Source of the DNA: Kitasatospora cineracea
GTDB taxonomy: Bacteria; Actinomycetota; Actinomycetes; Streptomycetales; Streptomycetaceae
Reading direction: 5' to 3'
Assembly (NCBI RefSeq): GCF_003751605.1
Contig: NZ_RJVJ01000001.1
Coordinates: 4,092,001 to 4,156,000 of the forward strand
Length of the DNA stretch: 64,000 nucleotides
The stretch's first letter is position 1. Each line of letters starts with the position of its first letter. The position numbers and the translations under genes were made by a program. The notes beneath the pieces are model-generated. The model saw nothing but the letters and a program-made list of their open reading frames with translations. It was not told the DNA's origin and did no database searches. Positions 27,415 to 34,193 of the stretch are shown piece after piece.

Positions 27415-27990
27415 GTGCCGGACGCCGATCTCGTCACCCAGGCCCTCGCCCGCAACCTCAAACGGCTGCGCCTCGAACGCGGCCACACCCTGGACGCCCT
27501 GGCCGCCCGCTCCGGGGTCAGCCGCGGCATGGTCGTCCAGATCGAACAGGCCCGCACCAACCCCAGCATCGGCACCGTGGTCCGGCTCGCCGACGCGCTC
27601 GGCGTCTCGATCGCCCGACTACTCGACTACGACGCCTCCGCCACCGTCCGGATCGTCCCGGTCGAGGACGCCGTCCGGCTGTGGACCGGCCCCGCCGGGG
27701 GCAGCGGCACCCTGCTCGGCGGCACCGAGGCCCCCGGCCCGCTGGAGCTGTGGTCCTGGCACCTGCAGCCCGGCGAGGGGCACGGCTCCGACCCGCACCC
27801 GCCCGGCACCGTCGAGATCGCCCGGGTCGACGAGGGCGTCCTCACCCTCACCCTGGACGGCCGCGACCACCTCGTCCCGGCCGGCTCCACCGCCTCCTAC
27901 GAGGCCGGCACCGCCCACGGCTACCGCAACGACGGCGACACGCCGTGCCTGGTCACCATGGTGGTCTCGGTCCCCCCGCCCGGCGCGTAG
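27415..27990 (+). CDS. XRE-family regulator with C-terminal cupin domain
   Basis: A 191-residue two-domain regulator. Residues 10-65 form a Cro/CI-type helix-turn-helix (LKRLRLERGHTLDALAARSG, then VSRGMVVQIEQARTNPSIGT). Residues 100-185 form a single cupin barrel (WSWHLQPGEGHGSDPH, then GVLTLTLDGRDHLVPAG and YEAGTAHGYRNDG), which usually senses a small molecule. Homologues control divergent exporters or amine and amino-acid metabolism genes; here the EamA exporter is the likely target. The GTG start has no good ribosome-binding site, and TATTGG (27402-27407) ends 7 nt before 27414, so this too may be leaderless. Confidence 0.88.
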   Translation: MPDADLVTQALARNLKRLRLERGHTLDALAARSGVSRGMVVQIEQARTNPSIGTVVRLADALGVSIARLLDYDASATVRIVPVEDAVRLWTGPAGGSGTLLGGTEAPGPLELWSWHLQPGEGHGSDPHPPGTVEIARVDEGVLTLTLDGRDHLVPAGSTASYEAGTAHGYRNDGDTPCLVTMVVSVPPPGA

Positions 27991-27995
27991 CGAAA

Positions 27996-28021
27996 AGGGC
28001 CCCGGGCGAACCCGGGGCCCT
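27996..28021. terminator. Bidirectional terminator between XRE-cupin gene and rpmE
   Basis: AGGGCCCCGGG (27996-28006) pairs perfectly with CCCGGGGCCCT (28011-28021), loop CGAA. Read on the minus strand the stem is followed by TTTT, so it suits the ribosomal protein genes coming from the right. Confidence 0.85.
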
Positions 28022-28032
28022 CCGTCGGCCGT

Positions 28033-28275
28033 TCAGCCGCCGTACCGGCGCCGGTACAGCTCGACCCGGCCCTCGGTGTCCATCAGGCGGGCCCGGCCGG
28101 TGTAGAACGGGTGGCTCGCCGAGGACGTCTCCACGTCCACCACCGGGTACGTCCGCCCGTCCGCCCACGCGACCGTCCGGTCGCTCGAGGCGGTGGAGCG
28201 GGTCAGGAACGACAGGCCCCCGGTCTTGTCGCGGAACACCACCGGACGGTACTCGGGGTGAATTCCCTGCTGCAT
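28033..28275 (-). CDS. rpmE2: 50S ribosomal protein L31, zinc-free type B
   Basis: An 80-residue L31 starting MQQGIHPEYRPVVFRDKTGG, with SFLTRSTASS and SSASHPFYTGRARLMDTEGR as further family marks. The zinc-binding cysteines of type A L31 are all absent. Such C-minus paralogues replace the zinc-containing form on the ribosome when zinc is scarce, freeing metal. The ATG has AGGAGGAG upstream. It follows the zinc-free L33 gene by 47 nt on the same strand and is probably co-transcribed with it behind a Zur-like box. A terminator lies 12 nt past its stop. Confidence 0.95.
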   Translation of the reverse strand: MQQGIHPEYRPVVFRDKTGGLSFLTRSTASSDRTVAWADGRTYPVVDVETSSASHPFYTGRARLMDTEGRVELYRRRYGG

Positions 28276-28322
28276 GGCTGCTCCTCCTCGTTGTGCGTGT
28301 GCCGGTCGGACGGGCCCCGCGG

Positions 28323-28487
28323 TCAGCGGGCCTCGCGGAACTCCACGTGGCGCCCCGCCACCGGGTCGAACTTCTTCAGGACCATCCGGTCCGGGTCGTT
28401 GCGGCGGTTCTTCCGCGTCACGTACGTGAACCCGGTGCCCGCCGTGGACCGGAGCGCGACCACCGGTCGCAGCTCGCTGCGTGCCAT
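28323..28487 (-). CDS. rpmG: 50S ribosomal protein L33, zinc-free type
   Basis: A 54-residue L33: MARSELRPVVALRSTAGTGF, then TYVTRKNRRNDPDRMVLKKF. No cysteine is present, so this is the zinc-independent form. In Streptomyces such forms of L33, L31, L28 and S14 are Zur-repressed; here only L33 and L31 occur together, with no S14 or L28 nearby. The start has GGGAGG-rich sequence in front and the probable Zur operator begins 20 nt upstream, where it would cover the transcription start. Confidence 0.93.
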   Translation of the reverse strand: MARSELRPVVALRSTAGTGFTYVTRKNRRNDPDRMVLKKFDPVAGRHVEFREAR

Positions 28488-28506
28488 CGCCTCTGCCTCC
28501 CTCTCC

Positions 28507-28521
28507 CGGCAACGATTGCCG
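28507..28521 (-). promoter_or_regulatory. Probable Zur box upstream of zinc-free L33/L31
   Basis: CGGCAAC-G-ATTGCCG is a near-perfect 7-1-7 palindrome. It keeps the AA-N-GATT core and outer G/C positions of the actinobacterial Zur consensus (TGNNAATGATTNNCA), differing mainly at the ends. The site lies between a -10-like TAGTGA and the rpmG start. Repression by Zur with zinc is inferred from the site and from the gene content. Confidence 0.65.
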
Positions 28522-28620
28522 TTTTCACTACGCCACAACACGAGGCCACCCGCCCGCATTCCCGCCCCCGTCCGCCGGTCCCGACAGGCGCCCCCGGGCC
28601 CCCGTTCGTAGGCTCGGACC

Positions 28621-29736
28621 ATGTCCGACGCGCACGCCGCCCGACGCGAACGCCTCCGCGAGTACTGCAGCGCCTCCGGGGCCGACGCCGCGCTCATCAC
28701 GCGCGCCGCCAACGTCCGCTACCTGACCGGCTGCCCGCCGCTGGGCGCCGCGCTGCTGCTCACCCGCGAGCGCGCGGTGCTCGCGGTGCCCGAGGACGCG
28801 GAGCCCGCCGAGGGCGGCGAGGGCGGCGAGGGCAGGCTCGACGCGGAGGTCACCCGGCTGCCGGTGCCCGCCGAGGCCGACGCCGCGTCCGCCGCCGCCG
28901 AGGCCGCCGCCCGGCTCGGGGTGCGCGACCTCGCGGTCGAGGAGCACGACCTCACGGTGGCCCGGCACCGCACCGTCGCCCGGGCCGTCGGCCCGGCCCG
29001 GCTGCTGGACCTGGACCGGGCCGTGGAACGGCTGCGGGTGGTCAAGGACGAGTACGAGATCGCCGACCTGCGGATCGCCGCCGAGATCGCCGACCAGGCC
29101 CTCGGCGAGCTGCTCGAGTCGATCCTGGTCGGCCGCACCGAGCGACACCTGGCGATGGAGCTGGAGCGCCGGATGATCGACCACGGCGCCGACCGGGCCG
29201 CCTTCCCGGTCTCCGTCGGCACCGGCAGCCACTCCGGCCTCGAGCACCACCAGCCCACCGACCGCCGGGTCGAGGAGGGCGACTTCCTCACCGTCGCGCT
29301 CGGCGCCCGCTACCGCGGCTACGGCATCTCCACCGCCCGCACCTTCGTGATCGGCGCCGCCCCCGCGGCCTGGCAGGTCGAGCTGCACCGGCTGGTCTTC
29401 CACGCCCAGCGGGCCGGCCGGGAGGCCCTCGGTCCCGGCGTCGAGCAGCACGTCCCGGACGACGCGGCCCGCTCGATCCTCCAGGCCGCGGGCCACGCCG
29501 AACGCTCCGTCCACGCCCTGGGACACGGAATCGGCCTGGAGATCCGGGAGGCTCCGCGCCTGGGGCCCGCCGACATGGGTAAACTGGACAACCGCGTGCC
29601 GGTCACCGTCGGCCCCGGGGTGCATCTCCCGGGTCGTGGCGGGGTCCGGATCGAGGACACGCTCGTGGTGCGGCCTCCCGAGGAGGGCGGGCCCGAGCTG
29701 CTCACCATCACCACCAAGGAGCTCCTCGCGCTGTGA
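28621..29736 (+). CDS. M24 (aminopeptidase P-like) family protein with lost metal ligands
   Basis: A 371-residue pita-bread fold protein next to efp, where actinobacteria carry an Xaa-Pro peptidase gene. The N-terminal creatinase-like domain (RANVRYLTG-type: ITRAANVRYLTGCPP) and the C-terminal domain align well. Three of the five metal ligands are changed: the two Asp of the D-x-G and GYxSD motifs are Ala226 and Ser237 (TVALGARYRGYGISTARTF), and the first Glu is Gly331 (VTVGPGVHLPG). His302 (GHGIGLE) and Glu345 (VRIEDT) remain, and the HE after GHG is RE. A dinuclear metal site cannot form as usual, so it is probably not an active peptidase. Substrate binding or a structural role is possible. 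Confidence 0.85.
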   Translation: MSDAHAARRERLREYCSASGADAALITRAANVRYLTGCPPLGAALLLTRERAVLAVPEDAEPAEGGEGGEGRLDAEVTRLPVPAEADAASAAAEAAARLGVRDLAVEEHDLTVARHRTVARAVGPARLLDLDRAVERLRVVKDEYEIADLRIAAEIADQALGELLESILVGRTERHLAMELERRMIDHGADRAAFPVSVGTGSHSGLEHHQPTDRRVEEGDFLTVALGARYRGYGISTARTFVIGAAPAAWQVELHRLVFHAQRAGREALGPGVEQHVPDDAARSILQAAGHAERSVHALGHGIGLEIREAPRLGPADMGKLDNRVPVTVGPGVHLPGRGGVRIEDTLVVRPPEEGGPELLTITTKELLAL

Positions 29737-29806
29737 CCGGAAGCGGTCCCGGCGGCGCGCGGCTTGGTGTTCCTTGACAGCGGACATATCAGGAGTAAGT
29801 GCGCCC

Positions 29807-30370
29807 GTGGCTACCACGAACGATCTCAAGAACGGCATGGTCCTCAAGCTGGACGGCGGCAAGCTCTGGACCGTCGTCGAGTTCCAGCACGTCAAGCCCG
29901 GCAAGGGCCCGGCCTTCGTGCGCACCAAGCTGAAGGAGGTCCTCTCCGGCAAGGTCGTCGAGAAGACCTTCAACGCGGGCATCAAGGTCGAGACCGCCAA
30001 CGTCGACAAGCGGACCATGCAGTACTCCTACCGCGACGGCGACGCGTTCATCTTCATGGACATGGACACCTACGACCAGATCCCGGTCGACTCCGCCACC
30101 GTCGGCGACGCCGCCAAGTACCTGCTGGAGGGCTTCGAGGCCCTGGTCGCGCAGAACGAGGGCGCCCCGCTGTACGTCGAGCTCCCCGCCGCGGTCGAAC
30201 TGGTCATCGCCGAGACCGAGCCGGGCGTCCAGGGCGACCGCTCCACCGGCGGCACCAAGCCCGCCACCCTGGAGACCGGCGCCGAGATCCAGGTGCCGCT
30301 GTTCGTCACCACCGGCGAGAAGGTCAAGGTCGACACCCGCGACGGCAGCTACCTCGGCCGGGTCAAGTAA
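29807..30370 (+). CDS. efp: Translation elongation factor P
   Basis: EF-P binds between the P and E sites of the ribosome and relieves stalling at consecutive prolines. The 187-residue protein has the three beta-barrel layout. The tip loop is FQHVKPGKGPAF, with Lys33 at the position that is modified in many bacteria; the neighbouring prolines fit the actinobacterial type that works with unmodified Lys. The C terminus holds the VPLFVTTGEKVKVDTRDGSY signature. The GTG at 29807 has AGGAG 11 nt upstream. TTGACA at 29774 and TAAGTG at 29796 (spacer 16) may be its promoter. nusB begins 2 nt after its stop. Confidence 0.97.
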   Translation: MATTNDLKNGMVLKLDGGKLWTVVEFQHVKPGKGPAFVRTKLKEVLSGKVVEKTFNAGIKVETANVDKRTMQYSYRDGDAFIFMDMDTYDQIPVDSATVGDAAKYLLEGFEALVAQNEGAPLYVELPAAVELVIAETEPGVQGDRSTGGTKPATLETGAEIQVPLFVTTGEKVKVDTRDGSYLGRVK

Positions 30371-30372
30371 CC

Positions 30373-30810
30373 GTGGCCTCTGCTCGTAGCAAGGCCCGCA
30401 CCCGGGCCTTCCAGATCCTGTTCGAGGCGGACCACCGCGGCGTGTCCCCCGAGCGGGTGCTCGCCGACTGGATCGCGCGGGCCCGCGACCCCCGCCCCGA
30501 CGAGGGCATCCCGCAGGTCGCGGAGTACACCATGCAGCTGGTCGAGGGCTACGCGCAGCACGCGCGCACCATCGACGACCTGATCTCCACCTACGCGGTG
30601 GGCTGGACGCTCGACCGGATGCCGGTCGCCGACCGGAACGTGCTCCGGCTCGGTGCGTACGAGCTGATCTGGGAGGACGGCACGCCCGACGCGGTGGTCC
30701 TGGACGAGTCGGTGGAGATCGCCAAGGAGTTCTCCACGGACGAGTCGCCGGCCTTCGTGAACGGCCTGCTCGCCCGCTTCATGGAGCTCAAGCCGAGCAT
30801 CCGGCGCTGA
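30373..30810 (+). CDS. nusB: Transcription antitermination factor NusB
   Basis: NusB with S10 binds boxA RNA to promote antitermination on rRNA operons. The 145-residue all-helical protein has SKARTRAFQILFEADHRG at its N terminus, the central VGWTLDRMPVADRNVLRLGA, then YELIWEDGTPDAVVLDESVE and IAKEFSTDESPAFVNGLLAR. All are family hallmarks. The GTG lies 2 nt after the efp stop, so the genes are co-transcribed. A 15-bp hairpin ends the unit. Confidence 0.96.
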   Translation: MASARSKARTRAFQILFEADHRGVSPERVLADWIARARDPRPDEGIPQVAEYTMQLVEGYAQHARTIDDLISTYAVGWTLDRMPVADRNVLRLGAYELIWEDGTPDAVVLDESVEIAKEFSTDESPAFVNGLLARFMELKPSIRR

Positions 30811-30828
30811 GCACCCGCACGCCCCTTC

Positions 30829-30862
30829 GGAGGCCGCCGGACCTGTCGGTCCGGCGGCCTCC
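30829..30862 (+). terminator. Terminator after nusB
   Basis: GGAGGCCGCCGGACC (30829-30843) pairs perfectly with GGTCCGGCGGCCTCC (30848-30862), loop TGTC. Confidence 0.8.
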
Positions 30863-30920
30863 GCGCGTAAGCTACCGGCAAGTAATGTTTTTGCCCGCTG
30901 CGCAGAAGGGCCGCGAAGCC

Positions 30921-31748
30921 ATGCCGGAAACCACCACCGCCTCCGAGTTCGACCGGGGCATCGCACTCGCCCCGCACCCCGACGAGCCCGGCCGCTACGA
31001 CGGCGAGCTCGGCGAGGGCTGGCAGATCGGCGGCGGCGTCAACGGCGGCCTGCTGCTCGCCTTCGCCGCGCACGCGCTCGCCCTCGAAGCCGGGCCGGCG
31101 CACCCGCACCCGCTCACCGTCAGCGGCACCTACGTCTCCGCCTCCCGGCCCGGGCCGGCGACCGTCCGCACCGAGATCGTCCGGCGCGGACGCAGCCTCG
31201 CCACCGGCAGCGCGATCCTCTCCCAGGGCGGCGAGGAGCGGCTGCGGGTCACCGCCTCGTTCACCGACCTCGCCGCGCTCGACGACGAGGTCGCCACCAC
31301 CGCGCTGCCGCCGACCCTGCCCGCGCCCGAGCAGTGCATAGGCATCGAGCACGCCCCGCGCGAACTCATCGCCCAGGCCGCCCTGTTGGAGCGCCTCGAC
31401 CTGCGCCTCGACCCCGCCACCGTCGGCTGGGCGCTCGGCCAGCCCTCCAAGGAGGGCCGCATCCAGGGCTGGTTCCGGCTCGCCGACGGCCGCCCCGCCG
31501 ACCCGCTGTCCCTGCTGCTCACCGCCGACGCCCTCCCCCCGGTCACCTTCGACCTCGGCCGCCCCGGCTGGGCCCCCACCATCGAACTCACCGTCCACCT
31601 CCGCGCCCTCCCCGCCGACGGCTGGCTCCGGGTCTCGCACGCCACCCGCAACGTGGCCGGCGGCTACTTCGAGGAGGACTGCGAGATCTGGGACGAGAAC
31701 GGCCGACTGGTCGCCCAGTCCCGCCAGTTGGCCAAGACCCCGCGCTGA
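30921..31748 (+). CDS. Thioesterase family protein (double hotdog)
   Basis: A 275-residue acyl-CoA thioesterase-like protein with two hotdog repeats, as in TesB-type and 4HBT_3 families. The first repeat has GWQIGGGVNGGLLLAFAAHA and the second contains RIQGWFRLADGRPADPLSLL and TVHLRALPADGWLRVSHATR. The end VAGGYFEEDCEIWDENGRLV is typical of this family in actinobacteria. The acyl substrate is unknown. The ATG at 30921 has GAAGGG upstream; an in-frame ATG at 30885 lies in probable promoter sequence (TAATGT). It stands alone between the nusB terminator and an orphan gene. Confidence 0.82.
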   Translation: MPETTTASEFDRGIALAPHPDEPGRYDGELGEGWQIGGGVNGGLLLAFAAHALALEAGPAHPHPLTVSGTYVSASRPGPATVRTEIVRRGRSLATGSAILSQGGEERLRVTASFTDLAALDDEVATTALPPTLPAPEQCIGIEHAPRELIAQAALLERLDLRLDPATVGWALGQPSKEGRIQGWFRLADGRPADPLSLLLTADALPPVTFDLGRPGWAPTIELTVHLRALPADGWLRVSHATRNVAGGYFEEDCEIWDENGRLVAQSRQLAKTPR

Positions 31749-31863
31749 CCCGCCGGTGGTGCACGGTCAGTTGCAGAGTTGTGACGGACCGTGTGTGTGG
31801 GGCGGGTGTGGGCGGGGAGGAGTGGGGCAGCAGTTGCCCGACCGATAGACCCGGGAGCCACCC

Positions 31864-32718
31864 ATGTCCAGGAACAGCCGCCGGCCGCGCCGGCTCAGCG
31901 GGGAGCCCTCGTGCCGGGGCGAAGAGGTCTTCGTGACGGGGATCCTGACCAGCGAGGCGGACTTCCGGCGGGTGCGGGCCTGGCGGGTGACGGACGCGGC
32001 CGACTACCGGACGTACCTGCGGGAGGCCGGGGAGCTGCTGGCCGGGGCGGTGGAGGAGTACGGGACGGTCCGGGCCCGGATGTTCCACCCGGAGGACTTC
32101 GCCGACTACTGCCTGCTGCACGGGCTGGACGTGCGGGAGCAGGCCGCGCGGGACGGCTACCTGGTCAACCCGCCGCTGCAGACCCAGCTGGTGACGTACC
32201 GCGGGGAGGACCTGGCGGACTTCCTGCCGCGGCTGGTCCGGGCCCGCGAGGGCGGGCTGGCGCTGCGGTACGCGGACCTGCTGATGGACGGGGCGCTGTG
32301 CGGCCCGGAGCACGCGGCGGCCGACCCGCGGGCGCGGTGGACGTACCAGCAGGCGTCCGAGGTGTTCCGCCGGGTGCTGGTCGGCGCGGGCTGCGGGGCG
32401 TACGAGTTCCGGGTGGTGGTGGACGCGCCGGGCGGGCCGCTGGAGGCCGGGGCGCGGGTGCTGCACTGGGAGGACGGCGCGGTCCGGATCAACGACGAGG
32501 ACCTGGACCTGGTCACCGCGGTGCTGTGCGCCGGGCTGTACTGCGAGCTGCCGGGCGCCGCGGTGCTGCACGGGACGCAGGGCTCGGGCGCGCTGTGCGG
32601 CGAGTACCGGCAGGTGGCCTGGGCCTGGCGGAGCACCGGGTACGAGTGGTCGCCGGCCGAGCTGGCGGTGGCCGGGGTCGCGGCGGCCCCCGGGTTCAGC
32701 CTGGGCACGGTGGTCTGA
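31864..32718 (+). CDS. Conserved-looking protein of unknown function
   Basis: A 284-residue protein not recognised. The first 20 residues are basic (SRNSRRPRRLSGEPSCRGEE). The rest is acidic, with no membrane helix and no signal peptide. Segments such as EEYGTVRARMFHPEDFADYC, WTYQQASEVFRRVLVGAGC and LHWEDGAVRINDEDLDLVTA suggest a compact alpha/beta protein. Six or more cysteines occur but not in a metal-binding spacing. Codon usage is the same as in neighbours. GGGAG precedes the ATG. It lies between the thioesterase and bldD, and a strong terminator shared with bldD follows. Confidence 0.65.
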   Translation: MSRNSRRPRRLSGEPSCRGEEVFVTGILTSEADFRRVRAWRVTDAADYRTYLREAGELLAGAVEEYGTVRARMFHPEDFADYCLLHGLDVREQAARDGYLVNPPLQTQLVTYRGEDLADFLPRLVRAREGGLALRYADLLMDGALCGPEHAAADPRARWTYQQASEVFRRVLVGAGCGAYEFRVVVDAPGGPLEAGARVLHWEDGAVRINDEDLDLVTAVLCAGLYCELPGAAVLHGTQGSGALCGEYRQVAWAWRSTGYEWSPAELAVAGVAAAPGFSLGTVV

Positions 32719-32729
32719 GGACGCGCAGC

Positions 32730-32770
32730 AGCGGGGCGGGAGACCGGAACTCCGGTTCTCCCGCCCCGCT
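32730..32770. terminator. Bidirectional terminator between orphan gene and bldD
   Basis: AGCGGGGCGGGAGA (32730-32743) pairs with TCTCCCGCCCCGCT (32757-32770), with an inner CCGG/CCGG stem. It separates convergent genes. Confidence 0.85.
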
Positions 32771-32807
32771 GTGACGTTTCTTCAAACGGGCGACTGGCCG
32801 ACCGAGG

Positions 32808-33311
32808 TCAGCTCGCGTCCTCCTCGCGGACGGCGCGGCGCGCGTCCGGGTTCAGCACGCCCCAGCTGATCAGCTGCTCGGTGAGGATCGAGGGGGACTG
32901 GTCGTAGATGACGGCCAGCGTGCGCAGGTCGTCCTGGCGGATCGAGAGCACCTTGCCGTTGTAGTCGCCGCGCTGCGACTGGATGGTCGCGGCGTAGCGC
33001 TGCAGCGGGCCGGCCTTCTCGGACGGGACCTGGGTGAGGCGCTCCAGGTCGAGCACCAGGCGCGGCGGCGGCTCGGCGGCGCCGCCCGGGGTGCCGCCGG
33101 GCAGCAGCTCCTGGACCGGCACGCCGTAGAACTCGGCCAGCTCGGCGAGGCGCTGCACGGTGACCGCGCGGTCGCCGCGCTCGTAGGAGCCGACGACCAC
33201 AGCCTTCCAGCGACCCTGGGACTTCTCCTCGACGCCGTGCAGGGAGAGCCCCTGCTGAGTGCGGATCGCCCGGAGCTTGGCTCCGAGCTGCTTCGCGTAG
33301 TCGCTGGACAA
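32808..33311 (-). CDS. bldD: Developmental master regulator BldD
   Basis: BldD represses sporulation genes during vegetative growth; tetrameric cyclic di-GMP drives its dimerisation. The 167-residue protein matches the Streptomyces protein in length and almost residue by residue: LSSDYAKQLGAKLRAIRTQQ, then GLSLHGVEEKSQGRWKAVVV, then GSYERGDRAVTVQRLAELAE in the DNA-binding domain. The c-di-GMP motif RGD-x8-RQDD is present in the C-terminal half (QRGDYNGKVLSIRQDD). The start is an unusual TTG, preceded by GGGGAG at good spacing; no ATG or GTG gives the expected N terminus. Two BldD-box-like sites overlap its promoter, so it is probably autoregulated. Confidence 0.97.
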   Translation of the reverse strand: MSSDYAKQLGAKLRAIRTQQGLSLHGVEEKSQGRWKAVVVGSYERGDRAVTVQRLAELAEFYGVPVQELLPGGTPGGAAEPPPRLVLDLERLTQVPSEKAGPLQRYAATIQSQRGDYNGKVLSIRQDDLRTLAVIYDQSPSILTEQLISWGVLNPDARRAVREEDAS

Positions 33312-33385
33312 TGGATCTCCCCGGACGAGATTGCTTCGCGTGCGCTGAAAAGTGAGCGACGACGGGTCCCTGCAGAGCACCTTCG

Positions 33386-33427
33386 TAACTCACTGTGAGG
33401 TTACGTAGAGTGAGGGTTGCGCGTCAA
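33386..33427 (-). promoter_or_regulatory. bldD promoter with two BldD-box-like sites
   Basis: Minus strand: -35 TTGACG (33427-33422), 18-nt spacer, -10 TAACCT (33403-33398). TAACTCACTGTGA (33386-33398) and TTACGTAGAGTGA (33401-33413) each match 8 of the 9 fixed positions of the BldD consensus TNACNCWGNGTNA. They cover the -10, the start region and the spacer, as expected for autorepression. Confidence 0.65.
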
Positions 33428-33532
33428 GCCGAATGGGGCACTCGTGCGAACGGGCGGCGAACGGCCTTCGATCAGCACGCTGCTACCATGGGCGAGGCTC
33501 CGGCTGCGGCCGGAAACCATTCCAGACATCCT

Positions 33533-33564
33533 TTAAGACCCGTCCCGTGAGGCGGGGAAGGAGG
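33533..33564 (+). promoter_or_regulatory. PyrR-binding RNA element overlapping the pyrR ribosome-binding site
   Basis: The leader contains TTAAGACCCGTCCCGTGAGG, then CGGGGAAGGAGG. It holds the conserved GUCCCGUGAGG loop of PyrR anti-antiterminators in a CCCG/CGGG stem. The Shine-Dalgarno AAGGAGG (33558-33564) abuts and partly lies in the 3' side. No terminator follows. In mycobacteria PyrR binds a similar hairpin to block translation, so translational repression by PyrR plus UMP is expected here. Confidence 0.8.
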
Positions 33565-33575
33565 TCCGCTTCGGC

Positions 33576-34187
33576 ATGACCACACCCAGTTCACCCCCCC
33601 GCGCCCCGCACCAGGTGCTGGACGCCACCGACATCGCCCGGGTCGTCACCCGGATCGCCCACGAGATCGTGGAACGCGCCAAGGGCGCGGAGGACGTGGT
33701 GCTGCTCGGCATCCACACCCGCGGTGTCCACCTCGCCCGCCGACTGCAGGGCAAGCTGACCCAGATCACCGGCCGGGACATCCCGTTCGGGACGCTGGAC
33801 ATCACCATGTACCGGGACGACCTGCGGCTGAAGCCCGCCCGGGCCCTGGAGCACACCGAGATCCCGGCCGAGGGCATCGACGGCAAGCTGGTGATCCTGG
33901 TCGACGACGTGCTGTTCTCCGGCCGGACCATCCGGGCCGCGCTCGACGCGCTCAGCGACATCGGCCGCCCGCGCGCCGTCCGCCTCGCCGTCCTGGTCGA
34001 CCGCGGGCACCGCGAACTCCCCATCCGCGCCGACTACGTGGGCAAGAACCTGCCCACCTCGCTGCGCGAGGCCGTGCAGGTCCGGCTGGCCGAGTCCGAC
34101 GGGCTGGACACCGTCCTGCTGGGCGACCGCGACTACGCCGCCCGCTCCTCCCAGGCCCTTGCGGCCGACACCGAACTCCCGGAGTAG
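33576..34187 (+). CDS. pyrR: Bifunctional pyr operon regulator / uracil phosphoribosyltransferase
   Basis: PyrR senses UMP/UTP, binds pyr leader RNA and also has weak UPRTase activity. The 203-residue protein begins with a Pro-rich tail and then VLDATDIARVVTRIAHEIVE. The PRPP-binding loop is LVILVDDVLFSGRTIRAALD near residue 110. RNA-contacting residues lie in IHTRGVHLARRL and LDITMYRDD. The ATG is 11 nt after AAGGAGG, within reach of the RNA element that PyrR itself should bind. It leads an operon running to pyrF at 45650. Confidence 0.96.
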   Translation: MTTPSSPPRAPHQVLDATDIARVVTRIAHEIVERAKGAEDVVLLGIHTRGVHLARRLQGKLTQITGRDIPFGTLDITMYRDDLRLKPARALEHTEIPAEGIDGKLVILVDDVLFSGRTIRAALDALSDIGRPRAVRLAVLVDRGHRELPIRADYVGKNLPTSLREAVQVRLAESDGLDTVLLGDRDYAARSSQALAADTELPE

Positions 34188-34193
34188 AACCGC

